Assembly (NCBI GenBank): GCA_029858755.1
Contig: JAOUEK010000053.1
Span: 1 to 8,737, forward strand
DNA length: 8,737 nucleotides
Source: Thermoleophilia bacterium
Lineage (GTDB): Bacteria; Actinomycetota; Thermoleophilia; Gaiellales; Gaiellaceae
Direction of reading: 5' to 3'
In this document: piece by piece, positions 1 through 8,737 of the stretch
Numbering within the stretch: the stretch's first letter is position 1
How the letters are laid out: the number at the start of each line of letters is the position of its first letter
Position numbers and translations under genes: made by a program
The notes under the pieces: model-generated
What the model was told of the DNA's origin: nothing
The model's input: only the letters and a program-made list of their open reading frames with translations
Databases searched by the model: none

Positions 1-14
1 CCCTCCCGACCCCC

Positions 15-22
15 GGAAGGAG
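15..22 (+). promoter_or_regulatory. Ribosome binding site of dnaA
   Basis: GGAAGGAG lies 12 nt before the GTG at 35. The spacing is slightly long. It supports the GTG at 35 because the next in-frame Met is only at residue 67, inside domain I. The GTG at 25 is in another frame and only 2 nt from this site. No promoter can be judged because the window starts 14 nt upstream. Confidence 0.6.
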
Positions 23-34
23 CCGTGCACCCGC

Positions 35-1405
35 GTGGAGCGCGCCGTCGAGCCCACTGCAGAGACCCTCTGGCACGAGCTCTCCCGCCGCTTGCGGGAG
101 ACGCTCAACGAGACGACCTACGCGACCTGGTTCTCGGAGGCCGGCGCCGGCGAGCTCGACCGGGACACCTTCGACGTCCTCGTCCCCAACGACTTCACGC
201 GCGAGTGGGTGGAGGGGCACTTCCTCGGGTTCATGAAAGCCGCCGTGAGCGACGCGATCGGCCGCGACGTCCGCGTGCGGGTCGTCGTCTCCGATCGCGA
301 GCCGGGGCCACCCGCGCCGGCGACGCCCGGCGACGGCGGGCAGGACCGCGTGCAGCCGCCGGTCGAGCCGCAGCCCGGCTCGAACCCCAAGTACACCTTC
401 GACAACTTCGTGATCGGCTCGTCCAACCGCTTCGCGCACGCCGCCGCGCTGGCCGTGGCCGAGGCCCCGGCGCAGGCCTACAACCCCCTCTTCATCTACG
501 GGGGCACCGGGCTCGGCAAGACACATCTGCTGCAGGCGATCGGCGCGTACGTGAGCGAGCACACGCGGCGGCTGACCACCCGCTACGTCACGAGCGAGAC
601 GTTCATGAACGACTTCATCAACTCGCTCCGCGACAAGCGCATCGAGGGCTTCAAGCAGCGCTACCGCACGTACGACGTCCTGCTCGTCGACGACATCCAG
701 TTCTTCGAGAGCAAGGAGCGGATCCAGGAGGAGTTCTTCCACACGTTCAACTCGCTGTACGAGGCCGGTCGGCAGATCGTGATCTCCTCCGATCGGCCGC
801 CGAAGGAGATCGCCACGCTCGAGGACCGTCTGCGCTCACGGTTCGAGTGGGGCCTGATCACCGACATCCAGCCCCCCGACCTGGAGACGCGCATCGCGAT
901 CCTGCGCAAGAAGGTGACCACGGACGAGATCGCGATCACCGATACCGAGGTGCTCACGTTCATCGCAGGTCGGGTCTCGACCAACATCCGCGAGCTGGAG
1001 GGCGCGCTCACGCGGGTCGTCGCCTTCTCCTCCCTCACCGGGCTCGCGCTCACCGTCGACCTCGCCGAGCAGGTCCTGCGCGACGTGTTCCCCGGCGGCG
1101 GCGATGCGCCCGAGGTGACCATCGCCTGGATCCAGGAGGCCGTCTCGGAGCGCTTCGGGCTCAGCGTCGTGGAGCTGGTCAGCCCGCGCCGATCACAGGC
1201 GGTCGCGTACCCGCGGCAGGTGGCGATGTATCTCTCGCGCGAGCTGACCGACGCGTCGCTGCCCAAGATCGGCAAGGAGTTCGGAGGGCGCGATCACACG
1301 ACCGTGATCCACGCCACGTCCAAGATCACACGCTTGATCAGTGAGGACAGATCTGTGTACAACCTCGTCCAGGACCTCACAGCTCGCATCAAGCAAGCCC
1401 GATGA
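35..1405 (+). CDS. dnaA: Chromosomal replication initiator protein DnaA
   Basis: This 456-residue protein is a complete DnaA; the E. coli protein has 467. In the family, ATP-bound DnaA binds 9-bp boxes at oriC, forms a filament, melts the origin and recruits the helicase. Domain I spans about residues 8-85 and is followed by a short Pro/Gly-rich domain II linker at about 88-117. The AAA+ domain III shows Walker [10 protein letters not shown] (156-164), Walker B LLVDDIQF (216-223), sensor [10 protein letters not shown] (250-258), the box VII arginine motif [10 protein letters not shown] (265-274) and sensor [11 protein letters not shown] (317-325). Domain IV ends with the DNA-binding signature [11 protein letters not shown] (417-427), so the usual TTATCCACA-type box should be recognised. 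The GTG start at 35 has an upstream GGAAGGAG. All key residues appear intact. dnaN follows after 164 bp, as in most bacteria. Confidence 0.98.
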   Translation: MERAVEPTAETLWHELSRRLRETLNETTYATWFSEAGAGELDRDTFDVLVPNDFTREWVEGHFLGFMKAAVSDAIGRDVRVRVVVSDREPGPPAPATPGDGGQDRVQPPVEPQPGSNPKYTFDNFVIGSSNRFAHAAALAVAEAPAQAYNPLFIYGGTGLGKTHLLQAIGAYVSEHTRRLTTRYVTSETFMNDFINSLRDKRIEGFKQRYRTYDVLLVDDIQFFESKERIQEEFFHTFNSLYEAGRQIVISSDRPPKEIATLEDRLRSRFEWGLITDIQPPDLETRIAILRKKVTTDEIAITDTEVLTFIAGRVSTNIRELEGALTRVVAFSSLTGLALTVDLAEQVLRDVFPGGGDAPEVTIAWIQEAVSERFGLSVVELVSPRRSQAVAYPRQVAMYLSRELTDASLPKIGKEFGGRDHTTVIHATSKITRLISEDRSVYNLVQDLTARIKQAR

Positions 1406-1465
1406 GGTGCTGCTCGGTCAGCTCGGCGGTGGGCGGTGTGGGACCCGTTGACCGATGAGCGTCAC

Positions 1466-1495
1466 TTGCCGACACGCGAAATGCCAGCGTAGAAG
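1466..1495 (+). promoter_or_regulatory. Possible promoter for dnaN-recF-dciA
   Basis: TTGCCG (1466-1471) and TAGAAG (1490-1495) are separated by 18 nt and resemble -35 and -10 boxes. A start near 1502 would give a leader of about 68 nt before dnaN. The last base of the -10 is not the consensus T. A second -35-like TTGACC at 1448-1453 has no good partner. This is by eye only, and read-through from dnaA is equally possible. Confidence 0.3.
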
Positions 1496-1509
1496 CGGGA
1501 TCGAGAACA

Positions 1510-1527
1510 TCATCCCCATCATCCACA
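1510..1527 (+). promoter_or_regulatory. Tandem DnaA-box-like 9-mers
   Basis: TCATCCCCA (1510-1518) is directly followed by TCATCCACA (1519-1527). Against the DnaA box TTATCCACA the second matches 8 of 9 and the first 7 of 9. They have the same orientation and no spacer. The position downstream of a possible promoter would suit autoregulation of dnaN or an origin subsite. No further good boxes are visible in the gap. Confidence 0.45.
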
Positions 1528-1550
1528 CTCCCTACTACGTCTATGAGAGA

Positions 1551-1565
1551 TTCTTAGGGTAAGAA
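1551..1565 (+). repeat. Small inverted repeat in front of dnaN
   Basis: TTCTTA (1551-1556) and TAAGAA (1560-1565) are perfect inverted copies around a GGG loop (1557-1559). In RNA this is a weak AU-rich 6-bp hairpin that exposes GGG, the best Shine-Dalgarno-like triplet for dnaN, 10 nt before the ATG at 1570. No T-run follows, so it is not a terminator. It could equally be an operator half-site pair or chance. Confidence 0.35.
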
Positions 1566-1569
1566 AGTC

Positions 1570-2694
1570 ATGGAAGCGAACACCGCTCTCGCACACGGCG
1601 TCTCCCTGCGTTGCTCCCGGGACGCCCTCGTCGCCGGCCTCGGCGTGGTCGCGCGTGCGGTCTCCACACGCGGGGCGGTGCAGGTTCTCTCGGGGATCCT
1701 GCTCGACGCCCGGGAGGGCAGGCTCAAGCTCGCCGCCACCGATATGGAGCTCTCGCTGCGAACGACGATCGAGGCGCAGCTGGAGGGGGAGGGCTCGCTG
1801 GTCGTGCCGGGGCGACTGCTCGTCGACCTGGCGCGGCTGCTCCCCGCGGAGGAGGTCCAGCTCTCCTACCGCCCCGAGGACGGGGCCGCCACGCTCGTCT
1901 GTGGCGCGTACTCGTCACGCCTGAACGTCTACGCCGCAGAGGACTTCCCGCGCCTGCCGGATGTCGAGGTGCCGTTGCAGGAGGTGGCAGCGCCGGCACT
2001 GCTGGACACCGTCGAGCGGGTGTCGCGCGCCGCTTCCCGCGACGAGTCGCGCCCGGTGTTGACCGGGATCCTCGTCCGCTTCGAGGGGGAGACGCTGACG
2101 ATGGCGGCCACCGACTCGTACCGGCTGGCGATGAAGGAGACGAAGCTCGCGACACCCGGCCCCGAGCTCGAGGCGATCATCCCCGCCAGGGCGCTCGGCG
2201 AGCTCGCGCGCCTGGCAGCGGGGGCCGAGACGGTGAAGCTGGGCGTGAACGACAACCACGTGATCTTCGGGGTGGGCGACCTGTGGCTGACCACGCGACG
2301 CATCGACGGGCAGTTCCCGAACGTGCGCCAGCTCTTGCCGGAGACCTTCGAGATCGAGCTGGAGCTGCCGCGCGCGGAGCTCCTCGACGTCGTCCGCCGC
2401 GCGGCGGTGATGGCGCAGCGGAACGCGCCGCTCCGCCTCCGCTTCGGCGACGGCGCGCTCACGGTCGCGGCGCAGAGCCAGGACGTGGGCGAGACCTCCG
2501 AGTCGCTGCCGGCCGCGTACACGGCCGACCCGCTCGAGATCGGGTTCAACGCGGACTTCCTGCGCGAGGGCCTCGAGTCGATCCAGACCGACACGGTGCA
2601 GGTGAAGCTGATCAACCCGCTGCGACCCGGCCTGCTCAGCGCCGAGGGCGACGCGTTCTGGTACCTGATCATGCCGATCCGCCTCGCCGGCTGA
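1570..2694 (+). CDS. dnaN: DNA polymerase III beta subunit (sliding clamp)
   Basis: DnaN forms the homodimeric ring that tethers the replicative polymerase and many repair proteins to DNA. The 374-residue product has the family's usual length (E. coli 366) and the three-fold clamp layout, with domains at about residues 10-130, 138-260 and 263-374. Recognisable segments are VLSGILLDA (39-47) and AATDMELSL (55-63) in domain 1, and RPVLTGILV (161-169) with the binding-pocket segment AATDSYRLA (179-187) in domain 2. TRRIDGQFPN (242-251) leads into domain 3, and the C-terminal MPIRL (368-372) corresponds to MPMRL in E. coli. About nine residues precede the usual first beta strand, but no later start fits. 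The ribosome binding site is weak. The stop codon overlaps the recF start by 4 bp. Confidence 0.98.
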   Translation: MEANTALAHGVSLRCSRDALVAGLGVVARAVSTRGAVQVLSGILLDAREGRLKLAATDMELSLRTTIEAQLEGEGSLVVPGRLLVDLARLLPAEEVQLSYRPEDGAATLVCGAYSSRLNVYAAEDFPRLPDVEVPLQEVAAPALLDTVERVSRAASRDESRPVLTGILVRFEGETLTMAATDSYRLAMKETKLATPGPELEAIIPARALGELARLAAGAETVKLGVNDNHVIFGVGDLWLTTRRIDGQFPNVRQLLPETFEIELELPRAELLDVVRRAAVMAQRNAPLRLRFGDGALTVAAQSQDVGETSESLPAAYTADPLEIGFNADFLREGLESIQTDTVQVKLINPLRPGLLSAEGDAFWYLIMPIRLAG

Positions 2695-3752
2695 TCGTCG
2701 ACGGAGTCACGCTCAGGGACTTCCGGTCGTATGCCGGGCTCGAGCTCGGGCTGGAGCCGGGCCTGGTGCTCGTCACCGGGCGAAACGGCGCCGGCAAGAC
2801 GAACTTCCTCGAGGCCCTCCACCTGGGCACACAGGGCTTCAGCCCGAGGACGCGACACGACGCGCACCTCGTTCGGCAAGGAGCCGAGCGGTCACGCGTG
2901 GTGCTCGACGGCCGCCGCCGCGACACTCCGACCATGGTCGAGGTCACGCTGGGGCTCCACGAGCCCAAGCGCGCGCGCCTGAACGGGGCTGCGATCCGCT
3001 CGGCCGAGCACCTCCGCTCCGAGCTCGCCACGCTCGTCTTCACCCCCGACCGCCTCGCGGTCGTCAAGGGCGGCCCGGCGGTGCGCCGGGCGTACCTCGA
3101 CCGCTCCCTCGGCCGGCTGCTGCCCGCCCGCGCGGCGCTGCCCGTCGAGTACGGCGCCGCGCTCGGGCAGCGCAACGCAGCCCTCCGCCGAGTCGCGCAC
3201 GGGCTCTCCGACCTCGCGCCGCTCGCGCCGTGGACGGAGCGGGTTGCGGCTCTCGGGGCGGCCCTTGTGGCCGCCCGCCGCGACACCGCCGCGCTCCTCG
3301 CCCCGGCGGTCAGGGAGCGCGCCGGCGAGCTCGGGCTGGGCGAGCTGGCCCTCGGCTACGACGGGGTCGCCCCGACCGCGGCGGAGCTCGACGCGCGGCT
3401 CGACCGCGACGTCGACCGCGGCGTGACCGGCCTCGGCCCGCACCTGCACGAGGTGTCGATCCGCGCCGACGGCCGCGACCTGCGCACGCTCGGCTCGCAG
3501 GGCGAGCAACGGCTCGCGGTGCTCTCGCTGCTCCTCGCGGAGGCGGAGCTGCTCACCGCGCGGGGCCACGCCCCACCGCTCGTCCTGCTCGACGACGCTC
3601 TCTCCGAGCTCGACGAGCCCCGCCGGCGGGTGCTGAGCGAGCGGTTGGGGCGCACCGGGCAGACTGTTATCACCGCCACCGGGGCAGAGGCGATGCCGCT
3701 GGCTCCCGCGCAGCTGCTCGTCGTCACGCCCGGAGCGGTGGAGGCCGTGTGA
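2691..3752 (+). CDS. recF: DNA replication and repair protein RecF
   Basis: RecF is an SMC-like ATPase that, with RecO and RecR, loads RecA at single-strand gaps and stalled forks. From a CTG at 2691 the protein is 353 residues, close to E. coli RecF (357). The N terminus reads IVDGVTLRDFRSY, the expected opening strand and NFR-type motif. Walker A is GRNGAGKTN (30-38). The RecF-specific block TPDRLAVVKGGPAVRRAYLD is at 118-137, the ABC-type signature GSQGEQR at 268-274, and Walker B LVLLDDALSELD at 297-308. No ATG, GTG or TTG lies near the start. The first in-frame GTG falls at residue 26, just before Walker A, and would remove the first strands. The CTG forms a CTGA overlap with the dnaN stop, which suggests coupled translation. 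Identity is certain; only the start codon is inferred. Confidence 0.95.
   Translation: MIVDGVTLRDFRSYAGLELGLEPGLVLVTGRNGAGKTNFLEALHLGTQGFSPRTRHDAHLVRQGAERSRVVLDGRRRDTPTMVEVTLGLHEPKRARLNGAAIRSAEHLRSELATLVFTPDRLAVVKGGPAVRRAYLDRSLGRLLPARAALPVEYGAALGQRNAALRRVAHGLSDLAPLAPWTERVAALGAALVAARRDTAALLAPAVRERAGELGLGELALGYDGVAPTAAELDARLDRDVDRGVTGLGPHLHEVSIRADGRDLRTLGSQGEQRLAVLSLLLAEAELLTARGHAPPLVLLDDALSELDEPRRRVLSERLGRTGQTVITATGAEAMPLAPAQLLVVTPGAVEAV
3740..3744 (+). promoter_or_regulatory. Ribosome binding site of the DUF721 gene
   Basis: GGAGG inside the 3' end of recF lies 7 nt before the ATG at 3752, the optimal distance. It is only 4 nt from the alternative in-frame GTG at 3749. This favours ATG as the start, giving a TGATG junction with recF. 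Confidence 0.7.
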
Positions 3753-4210
3753 TGGAGCCGATCGGGGGCGAGGTGCGCCGCTCGCTCGGGGCTGCGGGCG
3801 TCCCGGACGCGGGGCTGCTGGCGGAGGTCGTTGCCGCGTGGCCCCAGGCGGTGGGGCCGGCGATCGCGCGAGCTGCGTGGCCGACGCGCATCGGCCGGGA
3901 CGGAACGCTGCACGTCGCCTGCATCTCCGCCGCGTGGGCCTTCGAGCTCGGTCGTCTCGAGGCCGACCTGCGCGAGCGACTGGCCGCGGCGGTCGGGGCC
4001 GAGCCTCCGACGGCGCTCCGCTTTGCGCCGGGGCCCGTTCCGGAAGCCGGCCCGCCCGAGGAGCCGCCTGCGGGGGGCCCGACGCCGACCGCGGAGGACC
4101 TGCGCCTCGCCGCCGAGATCGCCGCCGGCGTCGAGGACGACCGCCTGCGCGAGCTCGTCCGCCGGGCGGCCGCGGCGAGCCTCGCCGCCCGCCCGTCCGG
4201 CCGCCGGTTC

Positions 4211-4213
<3 letters not shown>
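3752..4213 (+). CDS. dciA: DUF721 protein, DciA-like helicase-loading factor
   Basis: The 153-residue protein matches the DUF721 family by pattern and position. DciA proteins of this family bind the replicative helicase DnaB and promote its loading in bacteria lacking DnaC/DnaI; the actinobacterial homologue sits between recF and gyrB. The N-terminal domain (about 5-82) shows the typical W30 and VG at 34-35, the strand GTLHVACIS (51-59), then AWAFEL (61-66) and an amphipathic helix LRERLAAAVG (73-82). A Pro/Gly-rich linker (about 93-113) follows. A C-terminal Ala/Arg-rich helical part (115-150) contains LRELVRRAA (132-140), a possible partner-binding or DNA-binding helix. The start overlaps the recF stop by 1 bp, so it is co-translated with recF. 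Family assignment is confident; the role in helicase loading is transferred from homologues. Confidence 0.85.
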
Positions 4214-6649
<2,436 letters not shown>

Positions 6650-6720
6650 CGCGAGGGTGATGACGCTCTCCGCGTCTGCCCGCTGGCCGGCAGCCACCAG
6701 GTCGAGCCGGAGCCCGCGGC
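6650..6720 (+). other. gyrB-gyrA spacer
   Basis: This 71-bp gap has the same high GC as the genes. I see no convincing promoter or terminator, only a minor 4-bp hairpin (GCTG/CAGC). A GGAG at 6709-6712 lies 8 nt before the gyrA GTG and acts as its ribosome binding site. An in-frame TGA at 6661-6663, with no ATG or GTG after it, fixes GTG 6721 as the first usable gyrA start. gyrB and gyrA are probably cotranscribed. Confidence 0.6.
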
Positions 6721-8737
6721 GTGTCTGATCTCGTCGAGCCGCTCGGCGCCGGCCGGATCGAGCCGCGCGAGCTCGAACAGGAGATGCGGTCGAGCTACCT
6801 CGACTACGCGATGAGCGTGATCGTCGGCCGCGCGCTGCCGGACGTGCGCGACGGCCTGAAACCGGTGCACCGCCGGGTGCTGTTCGGCATGCACGAGGCG
6901 GGCATGCAGCCGAACCGCCCGTACGTGAAGTCCGCGCGGGTCGTCGGCGACGTGATGGGGAAGTACCACCCGCACACGGACACGGCCATCTACGACACGC
7001 TCGTGCGCATGGCGCAGTCGTTCTCGCTGCGCTACCCGCTCGTCGACGGCCAGGGCAACTTCGGCTCGGTCGACGACGATCCCGCCGCCGCGATGCGCTA
7101 CACGGAGTGCCGCCTCACCCGGCTGGCGACCGAGCTGCTCCGCGACATCGACGCCGACACGGTGGACTTCGTCCCCAACTACGACGAGTCCCGCCGCGAG
7201 CCGTCGGTGGTGCCGTCGCGGTTCCCGAACCTGCTCGTCAACGGCTCGGCCGGGATCGCCGTGGGGATGGCTACCAACCTCCCGCCGCACCAGCTGGGAG
7301 AGGCGATCGACGCCGTCGTGCGGCTGATCGACAAGCCCGACGCCAGCGTGGACGACCTGATGAAGCACCTGAAGGGCCCCGACTTCCCCACGGGCGCGCT
7401 GATCGTCGGCCGCTCCGGCATCCGCGACGCCTACCGCACGGGGCGCGGGCGCATCGTGATGCGAGCGCGCGCGCACGTCGAGGAGCTGCGCGGCGGGAAG
7501 AGCGCGATCGTCGTCACCGAGCTCCCCTACGGGGTGAAGAAGGGCGGCGACTCGGGCGTGATCCGGAAGATCGCCGACCTCGTCCACGAGAAGGTGCTGA
7601 CGGAGATCTCCGACCTCGCCGACCACTCCGACCGCACCGGCATGCGCATCCAGATCGAGCTGAAGCGCGAGGCCATCCCCCAGGTGGTGCTGAACAAGCT
7701 CTTCAAGCACACCGCTCTCCAGACCACCTTCGGCTACAACGCGGTCGCCCTCGTCGACGGCGTGCCGCGCACGCTGTCGCTGCTCGAGCTCGTCCGCCAC
7801 TACCTCGACTACCAGCGCGAGATCGTCGTCCGGCGCTCGAAGCACGAGCTGCGACAGGCCGAGCGCCGCGCCCACGTCCTGCAGGGCTACCTGATCGCGC
7901 TCGACAACCTCGACGAGGTGATCGCGCTGATCCGCGGCTCCGACGACACGGACTCCGCCCGCACCGCGCTGCAGGAGCGCTTCGGGCTCTCCGAGGAGCA
8001 GGCGCAGGCGATCCTCGACCTGCGGCTGCGCGCGCTGACGGGGCTCGAGCGGAAGCGCGTCGAGGACGAGCACCGGGACCTCCAGGAGCGGATCGCGGAG
8101 CTCCGCGCGCTTCTCGGCGACCCCGCCCGGGTGGACGCGCTGATCCGCGAGGAGCTGCTCGAGATCCGCGAGATCTACGCCCGCAAGGACGAGCGGCGCA
8201 CGGAGATCGTCGCCGGCGAGGACGCGCTCGAGCTCGAGGACATGATCGCCGAGGAGGACATGGTGATCGCGATCACGCGGTCCGGGTACATCAAGCGCCT
8301 ACCGGTGACCGCGTACCGCGAGCAGCGCCGCGGAGGCATCGGCGTGATGGGCATGGATCTCAAGGAGGACGACTACATCGAGCACCTGTTCGTCGCCTCC
8401 ACGCACGACTACATCCTCTTCTTCACCAGCGTGGGCAAGGTCTACCGCCTCAAGGTGCACGAGCTGCCGCTCGGCTCGCGGCAGTCCAAGGGGCGCGCGA
8501 TCGTGAACCTGCTGCCCTTCCGCCAGGGGGAGCTCGTGCGCGCGGTGATCGCGACTCGCGACTTCGAGGAGGCCAAGTACCTCGTCTTCGCGACGAAGCG
8601 GGGCGTGGTCAAGAAGACCGAGTTCCTCGAGTACAACACCCCGCTCAAGGCGGACGGGATCATCGCCGTCAAGCTGCGCGACGACGACGAGCTGGTCGGC
8701 GTGCGCCTCTCGAACGGCGCGGACGACGTGCTCGTGG
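6721..8737 (+). CDS. gyrA: DNA gyrase subunit A, 3' end outside the window
   Basis: GyrA carries out DNA breakage and rejoining and wraps DNA. 672 codons are present before the edge, about four fifths of a usual GyrA; no stop is reached. The winged-helix domain contains [15 protein letters not shown] (71-85), then Thr86-Asp87-Thr88, and AAAMRYTE (122-129) with catalytic Tyr127. Next come GQGNFGSVD (109-117), [20 protein letters not shown] (about 169-188) and a long coiled-coil region (about 361-495) that includes the C-gate segment [12 protein letters not shown] (432-443). The beta-pinwheel C-terminal domain starts near 507 and has a GyrA box QRRGGIG at 535-541, so this is gyrase A rather than ParC, as expected directly after gyrB. 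Oddities are Thr86 in place of E. coli Gly81 and Ile540 in place of the usual Lys/Arg of the GyrA box. Start: GTG 6721 with GGAG upstream. Confidence 0.97.
   Translation, partial: MSDLVEPLGAGRIEPRELEQEMRSSYLDYAMSVIVGRALPDVRDGLKPVHRRVLFGMHEAGMQPNRPYVKSARVVGDVMGKYHPHTDTAIYDTLVRMAQSFSLRYPLVDGQGNFGSVDDDPAAAMRYTECRLTRLATELLRDIDADTVDFVPNYDESRREPSVVPSRFPNLLVNGSAGIAVGMATNLPPHQLGEAIDAVVRLIDKPDASVDDLMKHLKGPDFPTGALIVGRSGIRDAYRTGRGRIVMRARAHVEELRGGKSAIVVTELPYGVKKGGDSGVIRKIADLVHEKVLTEISDLADHSDRTGMRIQIELKREAIPQVVLNKLFKHTALQTTFGYNAVALVDGVPRTLSLLELVRHYLDYQREIVVRRSKHELRQAERRAHVLQGYLIALDNLDEVIALIRGSDDTDSARTALQERFGLSEEQAQAILDLRLRALTGLERKRVEDEHRDLQERIAELRALLGDPARVDALIREELLEIREIYARKDERRTEIVAGEDALELEDMIAEEDMVIAITRSGYIKRLPVTAYREQRRGGIGVMGMDLKEDDYIEHLFVASTHDYILFFTSVGKVYRLKVHELPLGSRQSKGRAIVNLLPFRQGELVRAVIATRDFEEAKYLVFATKRGVVKKTEFLEYNTPLKADGIIAVKLRDDDELVGVRLSNGADDVLV

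Larger units (their letters stand above)
1406..1569 (+). other. dnaA-dnaN intergenic region
   Basis: This 164-bp non-coding gap is visibly richer in A+T than the flanking genes, mainly from about 1475 to 1569. It contains two DnaA-box-like 9-mers, a possible promoter and a small hairpin next to the dnaN start; each is listed separately. Actinobacterial origins commonly occupy this interval, but usually as a long region with many boxes. This gap is much too short for such an array, so I do not call it oriC. A dnaN promoter region with DnaA autoregulation is the more modest reading. Confidence 0.6.

Noticed and set aside
25..1344. 439-codon open frame overlapping dnaA on the same strand
   Set aside because: The composition is Arg/Ala/Pro-rich with no domain, as expected for the shifted frame of a high-GC gene; dnaA is certain here.
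1354..1362. TGTGTACAA near the dnaA 3' end as a reverse DnaA box
   Set aside because: It matches only 7 of 9 and codes conserved-frame residues of DnaA domain IV; it is isolated and likely chance.
1611..2690. Extension of the recF frame upstream through dnaN
   Set aside because: The translation before 2691 is low-complexity Arg/Ala/Gly sequence typical of an out-of-frame read; it is not a fusion protein.
6660..6728. 22-codon ORF between gyrB and gyrA that overlaps the gyrA start
   Set aside because: The only SD-like GAGGG is 2 nt from its ATG, too close for normal initiation, and the peptide is featureless. A leader peptide cannot be supported.

Overview
The window is a high-GC (by eye about 70%) bacterial chromosome segment carrying the replication-initiation and gyrase cluster dnaA - dnaN - recF - DUF721/dciA - gyrB - gyrA. 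All genes are on the + strand and gyrA is cut by the right edge. This order, with a DUF721 gene between recF and gyrB and gyrA directly after gyrB, is the arrangement known from Actinobacteria such as Mycobacterium. GC content, GTG starts and weakly conserved -35 elements fit that phylum. GyrB carries a large insert inside its TOPRIM region, which actinobacterial GyrB usually lacks. A deep-branching class such as Thermoleophilia is therefore possible, but that placement is inference.

Layout: dnaA (35-1405) begins just inside the left edge. A 164-bp gap (1406-1569), visibly richer in A+T than its surroundings, holds two abutting DnaA-box-like 9-mers, a possible promoter and a small hairpin in front of dnaN. 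dnaN (1570-2694), recF (2691-3752) and dciA (3752-4213) are packed with stop/start overlaps and should be translationally coupled. recF has no ATG/GTG/TTG start that would give a full protein and most likely uses CTG. Between dciA and gyrB (4214-4261) lies a compact element: an extended -10-like box on the dciA stop codon, then a strong hairpin plus T6 that looks like an intrinsic terminator. Its 3' arm contains the likely gyrB Shine-Dalgarno. gyrB (4262-6649) is followed after 71 bp by gyrA (6721 to the edge).

Function: DnaA opens the origin and DciA is expected to help load the replicative helicase. The DnaN clamp tethers the polymerase, RecF handles gap repair at stalled forks, and GyrB/GyrA remove positive supercoils. 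The gene content is ordinary core chromosome, and I see no mobile element, CRISPR array, RNA gene or unknown system. What deserves a second look is at finer scale: the hairpin/promoter element at gyrB, the CTG start of recF, the TOPRIM insert in GyrB, and two unusual residues in GyrA (Thr at the E. coli Gly81 position of the quinolone region, and Ile in the sixth position of the GyrA box).
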